This document shows, piece by piece, positions 24,934-36,217 of a stretch of DNA of 64,000 bases; the stretch's first letter is position 1; every line of letters starts with the position of its first letter. Source of the stretch: Tetraselmis striata (taxonomy: Eukaryota; Chlorophyta; Chlorodendrophyceae; Chlorodendrales; Chlorodendraceae); assembly GCA_006384855.1 (NCBI GenBank), contig VCJN01002744.1, forward strand, positions 248,001 to 312,000, in the 5' to 3' direction. The translations under genes and the position numbers were made by a program. Below the pieces are notes generated by a model. It ran no database searches. It had not been told where the DNA came from and saw only the letters and a list, made by a program, of their open reading frames with translations.

Positions 24934-27395
24934 CTACGTGTGTGCATCCAGGCGCGCCAGGCGCTGCCGGGCAGCTTCCAGGTTGACGGGGCAGCTGTCC
25001 GCCAGCACCACATGAGGCGCCCCGGTAGACGGCTCGCCAGCGGATGACGCGGCTGCAGGGAGCTCCCGGTCATCTGGGGTGCCGTCCCCGCACCAAAGGC
25101 TGCCCGCCGCCACCTGCGCAACGGCAACACGGCAACGCAAAGTCAGCCACCGGCAGGATACCCAGCCGGGCGGCGCTCGGGGCGGTCAATCCCATTCATG
25201 GGGGATTGGAAGACGTCCGTGGCGCCTGGCGGGGCGGGGCCGTACCGCGGTGGTGCCGCAGCCGCAGGTGAGGTCCACCACCAGCGCCCCCCTGTCCGCC
25301 AGCATGTCCAGCAGGCGGGCCACCAGCTTCACGGGCTTCTCCCAGGGGTCCACCGGCGGGCCGTCGGATCCGCCGGCGCGCCGCACCTCAGGCACACGCT
25401 CGAAGCGCAGTGCCCCGGCGCACTCCCGCCCCGGCGCAAACAGGCTGCCGCCGGGCGCGGGCTGCCAGCCCACCAGCAGCTGCACCGTGTCCGGCTCCCG
25501 ACCGCCGCCATCAGCGCTGCGCGGCGGCGGCTGCACCCAGGTGAGCAGCCGGGTCTCGAGGCCGAATTCCGTGCAGGCGGCCAGCGCGCCAGGCAGCTGC
25601 GTGTGGTCCAGGAACCACGCCCAGCGCGCCGGGCCCAGCTGCTCCCCGTTGACTTGCTGCGCGACGGCGATACTGGACGCAAACTCGGCCCGCTGCCAGC
25701 CTGGGCGGGCGTCAGCCAGGACCAGGCCCACCGGCAGCCCGCCGGCAGACTGGGCCAGGGAGGCCACGGCGGCAGCGGCGGCTTGGGGCTGGGCTGGGAC
25801 AAAGGCCACAGAGACCCTGCCGGGCGCTGGCTGCGCGGGGCGCGTAGCAGAGAGGTCGGCGGGCGGGAAGGAGAGGAGGCTCCAGGGGGAGGGTGCTGGC
25901 GCCTGGTCATCGTCAAGCCCTGGGAGGTCCGTCTCGGTGCTGCTACGTGGCGGGGCGAGTCCCGCCAGGGTGCCTTCGGGAGTGCTTGGGTCTGGGATGC
26001 CGTCTGAGGCCGCGTCTAGGTCGGGCGACCCAGGAATGGAGGGCGCCGCGGCAGTGTGCCGGCGCAACCGCTTGGTCCGCCTGTTCTCCGGGTCGCTGCT
26101 GGCGCCAGGATGAGCGGCACCCGGCTGGAGGCCGGCAGCATTGCCGTCTGGGAGCGGCAGGTTGGGCTGCTGCAGGCCGTAGCGCTCCAAGTGGCCACGC
26201 ACTTTGCCGACAAGCTCCATCATGTCGCAGCAGGCGTGCCCCGCTGATTGCGCGGAGGTGCCAGGGGCGTCAGGGTGCAGGTAGGCTTTGTACACGTGAG
26301 GCTTGAAGTTGAGGAGGGACGCGTCCATGCCCAGCAGAAGCACGGCGATGTCCACAGCGTGAGCCGCCTGCCGAGCAGAGGAGAACACGTCCCTCAGGCT
26401 GAGAGCCACGAGGAAATGTGGAGCTGAGATGCCTCATTCCCCGAAAGAGACTGAATGTGTCAAGAGCGCAATCGTTCGATGGCGCACAACCTGGGAGGAG
26501 ACATGGCGGGGGGAGGGGAGGGGGGGGGGGGGGGGGGGGGCGGCAGGAGGCCATGCCATGTGCCAGTACCTGGGCTGCTACGCTATGCGCAGATCCAAAG
26601 TAAAAGTATCGGCCCTCCTTACTGGGATACCGCCCAGTGACACAATGCTTGCTAAGGGCTGCCTTCCACTTGTCGGTTTGCTTCTCGTAGTGGACGTGCC
26701 TGCATGTCGCGCGACAGTCGCCTCAGCTCTGGCAGAAGGCAGGGCACCAGCGGCTGCGGTGCGCGGCGCCAGAGGCGCACGGCGTGGCGTCATACCTTAA
26801 GAGCTTCTGTTGGCCTGGCTGCTGATCCGCCATGTCGCAGCCACAACGCTTCATGGTGGCGCTCATAACACTTGGGGCCGGCTGTGCCGCCTCCTTGAGG
26901 CCGTTGCTCTTTAAGTAGCCGCGCACTTTGTCGACCAACTCCGCCATGTCGCAACATCCGCCAGCACGGGATGGCGCCGCTTGGCTTCCTTTGCGCAGCA
27001 CGCCGTCGTACACTTGCGGCTTAAAGTTGAGGGTGATGACGTTTGTGAGCCCGAGCAGCTGAACCGCAATGTCAGCAGCGTGGGCCGCCTGCGGTACCAC
27101 CACGTTCGACACAAGGGAGAGTTAGATCATGGCTGTTTGGCCTTGGCTTGTCCATGTTACTCCATCACATAGTTCTACCCGCGCATGCGATGGCAATTGA
27201 GGGGCGACTCTGCTCTCCCATGCTGCAGCATGAACATGATAAATACGACCTAAGAAGGGCAGAGAGACGATGCTCGTGATATTTTGTACAAAGGACATGA
27301 CACCACAGGAGCGGCAAGCGCATCGCCAGCACCGACAGATCGTGGGGCGCCAAGTCAGAGCCGAGCAGAAGGTCCACCTCGAGAGAGTGCGCCGT
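24934..27395 (-). CDS. DNA methylase-fold protein (N4/N6 type) with duplicated N-terminal module
   Basis: The secure part is exon C 26367-25246 and exon D 25113-24934 (433 residues, phases match). In order there is LVLADARPGW in the position of motif IV, then WVQP and LLVGWQP, then DPWEKPVKLVARLLDMLADR and the SAM-binding motif I VVDLTCGCGTT. The end is VVLADSCPVNLEAARQRL. The 'N/D-PWEKP ... D-x-x-CGSGTT' layout and the IV-before-I order are those of beta-class N6-adenine/N4-cytosine DNA methylases (PF01555). The catalytic DPPY/DPPW appears as DARPGW, so activity is doubtful. Upstream, exon B (27088-26796) and perhaps exon A (27395-27297) repeat a module of exon C: AHAxDIAVxLLG, LNFKPxVY, CCDMxELVxKVRG. 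The B-to-C junction does not keep phase with the acceptor I chose, so a small exon is probably missing. The true start is not known. A C run lies at 26520-26540 (sense). Confidence 0.68.
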
Positions 27396-27770
27396 CTGGC
27401 AAAAGTAAAGAAGTGTTTGTTTGGACAGGGTGACACATCCGTAGTCCCATACACCCCTTCACACTCCTCCAGGCATGGAGTGTTTCTAATCCTTACCCTC
27501 CCGATTGCTGGTTCAGCAAAGATAGGGATCAAATACGACTCGAAATGTCAACATCATCTGGATATCGTGGTACGTGGCTCAAGGTGCCATTGAAATTGGG
27601 GTACATTGAAGGTGGGGACATCAGCATGCCTGCTGGGCTGATACGTATACATGGCGCGATTCCGCGTTTATGCATGTGAGGCTGTACCGGTTGGGGATGT
27701 GTGAACACCTATGGCCCAATTTGAATAATAGGCTAAAGAGTGTGTATACAGTGTGGGCAGCATTCCACTC

Positions 27771-30700
27771 TCAGTGCAGGCGGATGATGGCCAAGAGCGG
27801 ATCTTGCCGAGATCTGGGCGCCACCTGGAAAGCCTCTGCGTAGCTACATCCGAAGGCTACAGATGATGCATTGCCGAACCACCTCAAATCAAATGATTCC
27901 GGGAAGTCGCGCTTGCGGAGGACCGCCCTCCATTTGTTGTCCCTCTTGTCGTAACGTACGTGCCTGGGGAGCAGTGGCGTCCGTACCGCCGTCAGCCTCC
28001 CCATAAGCAAAGCGAAACACACACGGACTGGCAGTGGCCGACGGGGGCCCCGGCAGCGCGGCAGCCAGCCGCCATACCTGTACTCCTCCAGCGGCGCAGG
28101 CGTGGGGCACCCACAGAATTTTATCAGGTCCCTGTACACGTTCTGTCTCCCTACGGCGGGCGCCTTCCCCTTCCGCCTGGTGGCTGCCCGTGCCGCCCGC
28201 TCCTTGGACTGCACCGCAGCGTGGATCCACGAGCACAGGGGCTCGAGTCAGTACAGTACCCCCACCGCTGCGCGCACAGAGCGGGCAGAAAGAGAGAGAG
28301 GGCGGGGGGCGGGGGGGGGGGGGGGGGGGGGGGGCAAGCTGTGGTGCCAGCCGCGCGCGAATTACCAGCCACTCCGGGATGCGACCGCAGCGGTCGTACT
28401 GATAGTTGTAGACGAGCTCCGTGCCGGCCGGGATGTCCTTGCTGCCCGCAAAGAAGCAGTGCCTGCAGGCGCACTCACAGTAAGGACCATCGCCAGGCCG
28501 GCTGCCTTCAGCCTCTACCGCTACCAGCTGCCGGACAGTAAGCTCCACGGCAACCAACAGCACGACGCACATGCAGCGCAACGCCACACACAGCATAGAA
28601 TCTCCGCCTCCGCGGTGCAAAACAGTCAATCATTCTGGGGACCCAGACCCCCAATTAAATGGTATGATACCTTACGGGGCCAGGTAAACTCCTAAGTCAC
28701 ACCCTGTAGTGACAACTGTAGCCCAATTCACTTGCATGCTCAAAAACTCCCAACGTCTCATCCAGAGAGGGCAGGCTTGCGATGCGGACCTGTAGTACAG
28801 CGTGCTGTGGTCCGGGTCGGTGAACACCGGCACCACCTCCACGTTGGGCCTGTCGCTGTGGTTGATGAAGCGGCCGACGTTGCCGACCGCAAGGGCGTCA
28901 ATGGTGGGCGGCGCGAACACCTTCGCAAGGCAGCGCTCGGCGTGCTTGAGGTGGGAGCGTTTGGCGATCTCCTGGTCGGCAAACAGCTCAAAGTGGCCCA
29001 GGAGATACAGGTACTCGTCCTTGCCGAATCTGGCCTCCTGCCGGCAGCAGCGCGCCATTGCGGCTTCAGCCACCCCACGACAACTCGGCACTCCACCGCG
29101 AGCCGGGAGCGGCTGGGCGGGCCCCCTCACCGCCTCCTTCTCATCGATCAGCTCGCCCGCGTACTCGCAGATGAAGGTGCCCGCCGGGATGTCCTTCGCG
29201 CAGCGGACACCCCACCCCTTGTGGGCGCCCGCCTTGAACAGCTCCAGCGGCAGCGTCAACCCACGGCTGACCACCTTGTGGCGCTCCTCAGCGTCCGTCT
29301 GCCAACGGCAAAGGGCCAAACCAGCGAGCGCTCAGAGAACTCCGGAGGGCGCCCGCGCGGAGCATGCGGGGCACGGCGACTCGGCAAGTCACCTCGTCGA
29401 TGCCGTGGCAATCCATACGATGCAGCCGGCCATCGTCCCAGTAAGCGCGCCCCGCAGGCACCGGCGGTTTGCCATCGGGCAGCGCGAGGCGCAGCGGGTC
29501 TTGCGCCGCCTTCCGCACCAGCCCCGCCACGCTGCCCTGCACCTCCACACGTGTACAGTACCTGCGCATGGACACACATGCGCGGTGAGCGGCCTTCCCG
29601 CCCCCCCCCCCCCCCCCCACACACACACACAGGATTGCCAGCCGGGCACTATCATTAAGGGTACCACACCTGAAGCTGGGAAGCGTGTCATCGTCGTCCA
29701 CCCCATTGTAGACAGGGATCTTCACCCCTTCCTGCAGAGGAGCGTAGCCACAGGCAAGGAGGGGTGGGGGTGCCGGAAAAGGGAGGGGGGGGGGGGGGAG
29801 GGGGGGGGCACGCGCAGCACTCGGCCCTTCCTGAGCACACATGAGCTGCAACACGGGGCGCAGTCACAGGCTGGAGGTCTTACCAGCCCCGTGGCAATGT
29901 CATCACAAATGCGGCGTTCCGCGCTACCGGCACCTCTGGCCGTGGCTTCTGCGCGGCGCAGAGTCGCACATGCCCTGGGGGTCAGCGAGTCGGCTCCGGG
30001 GGGTCCCGGGACTGGGCTGAGCTAATGGCGGCGGGTCATTGGCGCGAGTGGATCGATCAGGCTGCACCTAGCCCGTCCCAGCCTGGCTCACTGGGGTTAG
30101 AGGGAGCTGTGGTGCTGTGGGGCCGTATAGTCATATATAGCATGCCGGGCAGCGGCAGACACGGGGCTGTTGGGACACCTGCGGCTGGGGGAGCTGCCTT
30201 GCTTTTCCTCTTTTTGCGGCGCTGTGGCTCCGGTGTGGGCCCGGGCTCATCTTCCGGCAGCAGCCAGCGCTCCACATCCTCTGGGAACAGGTCTTCGTCG
30301 TCGCCGTCCTGTCATCGCCACACAAAGCTGAGCCTCGCGCGGCGCTCGCACGCGCGCCCTGCCATGAATGTCTCAGTGAATGATGGAACACGTTGGTGGG
30401 CGCGGGGCGGGCGGTGCTGGACAGCGCCAACTCAAGGCAACCCTGTGTTTCCCAGTCTGTTGGGTACAGCATCTCGTGTAAGAGGATAGGGTGGGTCGCT
30501 GACGCACGTAATAGGCCACATGGTACCAGTTCTCTTCTGGGAGGTACTCGTCGACGACGCCCTCGAAGGGCTCCTCGTCAAACAGCTTGCAGATGCGGCG
30601 CCCCACGTAGTTGGGACCCTGGACGATGCCACAGCAGCGCGGTGAGTCCATCAGGTCGTTGGGTTGCTGGCGCACGCGCTAAGGTATGGGCATCCACGTG

Positions 30701-31387
30701 ATAGTTTGGGCAGAGCAAGGGGGGGGGGCGGGGGGGGGTGCGACGTAGAGTGTTCGCCTGGACGTGGTGACCGACTCGGTGTCCGTAGGTGTGCTACGCC
30801 GTTCGGAGCAGGCAGCGGGTCAGCGAGCCACCAACCTGCGGCGGCTGCGGCGGAGAGCGCCTCTTGCCGCTGCCGGACGACCCCGCACCGTCGCGCTGCC
30901 CATGCCTGTCCCGACCCGCGACGTCCCTATCCGCCGGCGGCGAGGGACGCCTCGTTGCCCCCCGGCTCCCACTGCGCGGGCTTCTCCGCAGCTCGTCCCC
31001 GCTATCCTTCTCCCGGGAAACTGCCTGGGCTTTCTCGATGTAAAACTCCTGATCAAGGTCGCTGTCGTCTTCCCTCATTTGCTGCGGTGTTCGCGCCTCC
31101 ACGCTGCCCCCGTGCGACGAAGTACCACCACTATGTCCAGCAGTCTCCGAGATCGCACCCTCCGCCTCGCCCTCGTCGTCGGAGCTCGGGGCTGCGCGCT
31201 CGGAACGCCGCTGTGGCTGGTTCCCAGCCGCCCCTCCCTCGGCGGGATCAGAGCCCTGGCGGACATCCTCGGGGCTGGACCGGCCAGACGGGGCAGGCTC
31301 GCCCGCGCACTCCCCGTCGCTGGAGTCGTCGTCGATGACAATCACCTCGTTCGAATCGTTGCCGGCTGCTCCCGACAAGAGTGGCAT
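27771..31387 (-). CDS. SET-domain histone lysine methyltransferase with Tudor-like domain and SUMO-interacting motif
   Basis: Eleven phase-consistent exons give about 641 residues: 31387-30836, 30618-30508, 30308-30179, 29948-29884, 29731-29670, 29561-29393, 29298-29131, 29037-28790, 28462-28366, 28208-28078, 27963-27771. The acidic, Ser-rich N terminus holds NEVIVIDDD, a classic SUMO-interacting motif. Exons 2-3 encode a Tudor/agenet-like fold split by an intron (YVGRRICKLF...WYHVAYY|DGDDEDL), followed by a basic stretch RRKKRKSK. Next come the SUVR/SUV39 hallmarks ICDDIATGL and KIPVYNGVD. The SET core reads HKGWGVR, CEYAGELI, GNVGRFINHSDRPN, ELVYNYQYD. It should methylate a histone lysine, H3K9 by family resemblance. 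Odd points: the Cys-rich pre-SET cluster is not visible, the NHSC cysteine is Asp, and only one CxC (FCGC) sits where a post-SET would be. The last exon has an AP2-like patch, RYDKRDNKWRAVLRK. Confidence 0.87.
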
Positions 31388-33059
31388 GGCTGGTAGGTGG
31401 ACAGTCGTGGCCGGTAGCTGTTGCTCACGCAGGCGCAGGTGCGGCGTAGAGGCGCCGCCGTGGTGAGTACGGCTCACACCAGCAGGAAGTGAGCGGAAGG
31501 TGCCCACCCGAGGGTGCGTGCCGGACTGCCGGGCCGGGGTGGCTGATGAGCAATGCGGGGTGTGACTACTGTGGGTGGCGGTACGCCACCCAGCAGCATC
31601 TGCAGGGACTAGCGCTACTGCTCTCCGATGCCACTGGCGTGGGTACCCGTGCTGGGTCGAGCATCGATTTCTACGGTACATACGTACATACTATTAACTA
31701 ATCCTCACAAAATAATGTGCAGGATTATATATGTTAATATTTGGATTACATGAGCTAGCAGCAGAAGGCGATATCGGAAATGGCGATGTGTTAATATGGC
31801 GCTTCTTACACTACAGCACGACTAAAATCGAATAACGTCGTATCAATATATTATATAATCGTTATACTGCAATATACATGATTTTATAATTATTAATACA
31901 GAGGAATAATATCTGTATAAACTAATAAATTTGCGCGCGCGGAGGAGCCGGAGGCAGAAACATAAAATACGACGGGTACTAGCGGTCCGGGGGGGGCGTG
32001 AGCCGAGAAGGGGGGGGGGGGGGGGACGAGTTGCTATACGGCTTTCTCAGCGAGGCTCATGGGACAGTAGCCCGCTACGCCATGGCGGTGCGTGGTACTG
32101 GCGCCTTGAGACGGATACAATCTATCTAGCTCTAACTGCTGCTACTCGTCACTGCTATCTCTACGATGCATACGCCCGCATGATGGAGCAAGAGGTGGAG
32201 GCGGCGTCGGGCATGCAGAAGGAGTTGACAGGATGGACTAGGCCAACAACTATTCCAGCTTCGGAGTGAGGTGGGCAATCTCCATGTCGCACGCAGGGAA
32301 CGCGGATCTTGTTCGGCCATCTCAATATGGGGCCTCGGGTACGTGGACAGTGGCCATCCCCGCCGCGAGGACGGTGAGATTGTGAGATGGTTATGACTCC
32401 GCATTAGATGTGAGAGGTCGCTGCCAGTACTTGTTTTTCCTATCCCGTGCATATGGCCTCAGTGGTCGTTGGGAGCCATATCATCCTATCCTCCATCCAA
32501 GCACAGAGAAAAACCATGCCACTGCCAATCTCTGTCGCAATGCGCTTATGAGCCTCCCGGCAACACCTTGCGACGCGCACTGGCAGGTGCACCATGATGC
32601 TATCTCGCACGCCTTCCGCAATTAATAATGTGTTCACGATATAGGCATCCTTGCACGCCGAGAACGAGGTGGGCGATTTGTTATAGCATGCAGTGAGTGC
32701 TTGTGGGCAACACTATATACTTAGGCACGGAGCAATACGCCGAGTTCTCCCTCCCGGCATTCAACGTCGGGACTGGTAGCTGTGATTCCCGGAGCGCTTG
32801 AAGCTCACGCTGATGGAGCTCACGACCATGCCGTACGGGGTCATTCAAGTACACAGCCGTGCCGCAGGCCACGGCTGTGGATCGCTTTGAGCGCGCCATG
32901 TTGTGCGACATGCGACGGGGGTTACTTGGCGGTGCGGGACGCGGCGTGGAACAACACGCACAGAGCCGGGACAGCGTGACCCACTTCGAGACATCATGTA
33001 CATACATGATGTCGGAGTACACGGGCATCTTCTCGCCACAATGCTGAGTGCGGTGAACA

Positions 33060-33390
33060 AGGGGTGCGCCGCACGGTGCGTGCTGTCGCGTGCTTGGCGG
33101 CGGATCGGGGTGCCCTCTCATTGCGGGGCACTCGGCGGTGCACCATTCGAGCTCGTAAGGAGGCCTTGCGTGTTGGAGATTTCATCGGGGTGCTGAGCTT
33201 GGTGGCAGCTCGAGAACGTGCACGCTGCCTAGTCAGACGGCATATGAATTCGTTCGTCATCCCGTAATTTGCCGAAGCTTGCACATATCGCGGCCATGGA
33301 TCACCCTCGCGCACAAATGCACGGGTGGCCCGGACTCGGTCCGCCCGACTACTCATCCGTCCCGCCTCGTGATGCGGGTTGCGGGCCGCT
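33060..33390 (+). repeat. Dispersed repeat family C, copy 1
   Basis: Shares about 300 bp with 50070-50440 (inverted) and 52800-53120 (direct). The conserved frame translates as ADRGALSLRGT then GVLSLVAARERARC in this copy; the two others keep the same frame (LAADRGSLSSQGT, LVAARKLARR; RGALSSRGT, LVAARERARC). A 3' block, CGGGTTGCGGGCCG, follows in all. Retention of frame suggests a coding remnant of a mobile element. Confidence 0.7.
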
Positions 33391-33596
33391 GTCTAGCGCT
33401 CGTGTTCATATCCTAGTAATACTGCTTTTGGTGGTGGATTTGCTTCCAGCGCTTTTGTAACTCAAACCGCGCCAGCAATTAAGTGAGCGTTCACTTTGTG
33501 CCTTTTATTTAGCGTGATTTCCCGAGATATGATATGGTGATTTCCCGGCGGTCACCTTGTGCAGCTAGGCCATGGAATTATGCAAATAATATATAT

Positions 33597-33597
<1 letters not shown>

Positions 33598-33627
<30 letters not shown>

Positions 33628-33640
33628 ACACACACACAAA
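33598..33640. repeat. Poly-C (30 bp) followed by CA repeat
   Basis: A 30-bp uninterrupted C run is followed by (CA)n. The same poly-C/CA pairing occurs at 29601-29630 in the SET gene and, as poly-G/TG, at 39601-39642 in the OTU gene. Confidence 0.85.
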
Positions 33641-35257
33641 ATTTAGCCCTGGAGGAATCTGCATGCAAGCGCATCGCTGCGTGCCAGCATGCAGTTAAAA
33701 CCACACGCACTCCACGAACTACACTAAAGCTTAGCTTGAATGGCCTTCGTTGCAGCGCAGCCTCCAAAATGTCGCGCTAAAGCATCGTTTTACGCGATGC
33801 GTTTTTCCTGCTCACAGTGAGTAAATGTTGTTTTTGACCAAAAAATGGCATAATACGATTGCATGCGTTTCAGCTTTTTGGGGCTGCGCATGGAACCAAG
33901 CTTTCGCGCACGGAAAGTATAATATATGATGAATAAATTGTGTAAGTTATATGCCAGTTGGATGATGGTGTAGCATCACACCCTTGCATACGCCACTATC
34001 CCTACGTTTTTCTCATCGTTCGAAAGGGACTGGAAATGCGATCCGTTGATAGCATAGCACGCGACGCGCTATATGGCCAAGCTTCACCATGCGAGTAGCC
34101 CATATCAATAAAACCCTTTTGATGCGCCACTGCCATGACGCAGCGCGGGAGGTGTGCATGAAAGATAGGCATTGTGCCAAAACACGCAGTATTGCCAAGT
34201 CGTTGAAACTTTCAGGCATCACAAACAGAAAAGTTGTCTAGAAACATGGCGGGGAAATGCCATAATGCACAGTTGTTGGTCCACGTTAGAGCATTTATGG
34301 ACTCGAGTCTGAGGCACAATGGGTTGCATCTAAGTGCCCGTGACGTGGCCTAACACGCCCCTATGTCTGAAAACACGTTTTTGGGCCTGTAGACCCCTTA
34401 AACGCCAGCGAATCGCAAATCTGAGCGCAAAAAATCCGGGCAATAACATAAGTCCTCTGACTTGAATGAGAGCGCTTTTGCTATGGCTTCTCCAACGCGA
34501 CCTCGTATGCCTCAATCCGACGCCCTTTCGCAAAGATATGCCCCTTGGCACGCCTCCCAAAACTGCGATTGCAGCACAATATTATTCCCGACATTGACAG
34601 AGCTCGGATTCGTCTACCCTCTCGCGTAGAGAGTCGTTTTTACTCAATAAAAAGCGGGGAATGGTCGCATGACACCACTATGTCGACAGATTTCGAAGAA
34701 AAATGTACCTATACTTGGCAGAAAACGTTATTTATATGCTCCGAAACCGCTTACAGTGCTAAAATAATTGGGGGACTGTTAGGTTGCAGCGCGTGTGCCA
34801 CTTTGTCTGCGACTTCTCTGCGCCACAATAAGCGATATTTCCCGATTAGCGACGATCCACCCAGCTACCGACGATTGGGCATACTTGCGGTTGGTCGAAT
34901 GGCATATAGTAATATTGCCATATACCATCACAACATTGAATTCCCGCGTGTCGTATGACTTGGGGGGGGCAAGACTTTTGTGGGCAGGTGTATGTATAAT
35001 CCGTGGTCGGTATGACGAACACAGTACCGTGGCAACTGTTCAAGTAAAAATGATAACTGTTCGACCAATAATATACGTTATAGCGCACAGGTAGCGGGAG
35101 CGTGTAGTATGCTAGCCATTATTACCCTATTATTCCATATTTCATAGTATATATCCAGGCAGGATGAAGAATTGTAAATCCTTAGTAGGTACCGCGATAG
35201 CGACGATGACGCTTTGGCACTGTCGCTCAGACCGTATACGACTAATCCTACCTACAG

Positions 35258-35912
35258 TACAGTGACTATACCGATATAATAAACATTGCGTCCCCCCCCC
35301 CCCCGTTCACTATATCGGTATGTTCACTATATCGGTGTTCATTATAAGCAGGCCCACCCGACCGCTATAGTAAACGGTTTACTAAATCGGTACTATTGTT
35401 TATTGTAACGGTGACCCCGTTCACTGTAGCAGTCCACAGCGCTCTAGGCTGGGTTGAGGCCCTCCAGGCCTTATCCTGCAGTTGTCTAGATAGGAACAGC
35501 GCTGCTCGGTGGGCGTCGCCATGGCGCGATGGCGACAGACGCGGTGCGGCAGTTGAGTGGCGGTGGGCGCAATGTGCCGCAGTGTGCCGCCGCCGCCGCC
35601 GCCGCCGAGTGGCTGTAGAGGCCTCTGCGCCCGTACTGGAACGGTACCGGCTATCGGAACACGCCAACGGCCGGGTTCGGCGTCGGCAACACTGCCGTTA
35701 TGTAGAGAAGTTTACTATATCGGTATAGTTTGGGGCATTGTGTCCCCCCCCCCCCCGTTCACTATAGCGGTAAGTTTATTATATTGGTAAGTTTATTATA
35801 GGGGTATACATAGGGATTTTTCCCGGTGTTAGGAATCCGTCCCCCCCCCCCCCGTTCACTATATCGGTATGTTCACTATATCGGTATTCATTATATCGGT
35901 ATAGTCACTGTA
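35258..35912. mobile_element. Pogo/Tc1-mariner-like MITE with subterminal repeats
   Basis: Both ends carry the inverted repeat CAGTGACTATACCGATATA; the 23-bp ends including a flanking TA are perfect, which fits a TA target-site duplication as in Tc1/mariner elements. Subterminal units of the form GTTCACTATATCGGTA are repeated near both ends and internally (35305, 35322, 35757, 35854, 35870). Each cluster is preceded by a 12-13-bp C run (35293, 35744, 35841). The CAGT start and AT-rich 'TATAtCG' arrays resemble pogo/Tigger termini. About 650 bp with no transposase, hence non-autonomous. It lies ~300 bp upstream of ccdA, so it could carry promoter sequence for that gene. Confidence 0.82.
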
Positions 35913-36217
35913 GGTGCATTTTCGCACGCTCCGGCCGCCCTGCTCCGATGACCCGCGCTTGGTGTGACGAGCGCTGTGACGAGCCGCCTATATGTAACGA
36001 CTACGATACTGCTCGATCGCCGAGGACGTCGTCGGCCGGCTCGTCTGCCACTTCCAATCGCCTTGTCAGTGTGGCCACGGGCCAGCCCACCAGTCCCCAC
36101 CTGCAGCAAGCGTACGGGTACTGCGTAGCAACGCCACGGTGATCTCCAATAGTCGGCCGAACCTGGCGGACTCCTTCATCCTCACCTGCGATACCCCCGC
36201 GCGTCTCGGACTTCGCA

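Larger units (their letters stand above)
31388..35257. other. Gene-poor interval upstream of the SET gene
   Basis: No gene is supported, although the open frame upstream of the SET start (to 31681) could extend its N terminus. The stretch 31690-31930 is strikingly AT-rich and could be promoter or matrix DNA. Also present: a G run near 32010-32025, repeat family C at 33060-33390, a 30-bp C run plus CA repeat at 33598-33640, and a reverse TTTCGGAGCA copy at 34738. Confidence 0.45.

Noticed and set aside
25079..26113. 344-codon plus-strand open frame
   Set aside because: Antisense of the methylase exon C, caused by high GC at third positions.
28802..30025. 407-codon plus-strand open frame
   Set aside because: Antisense of the SET gene and crossing several of its introns; no motif.
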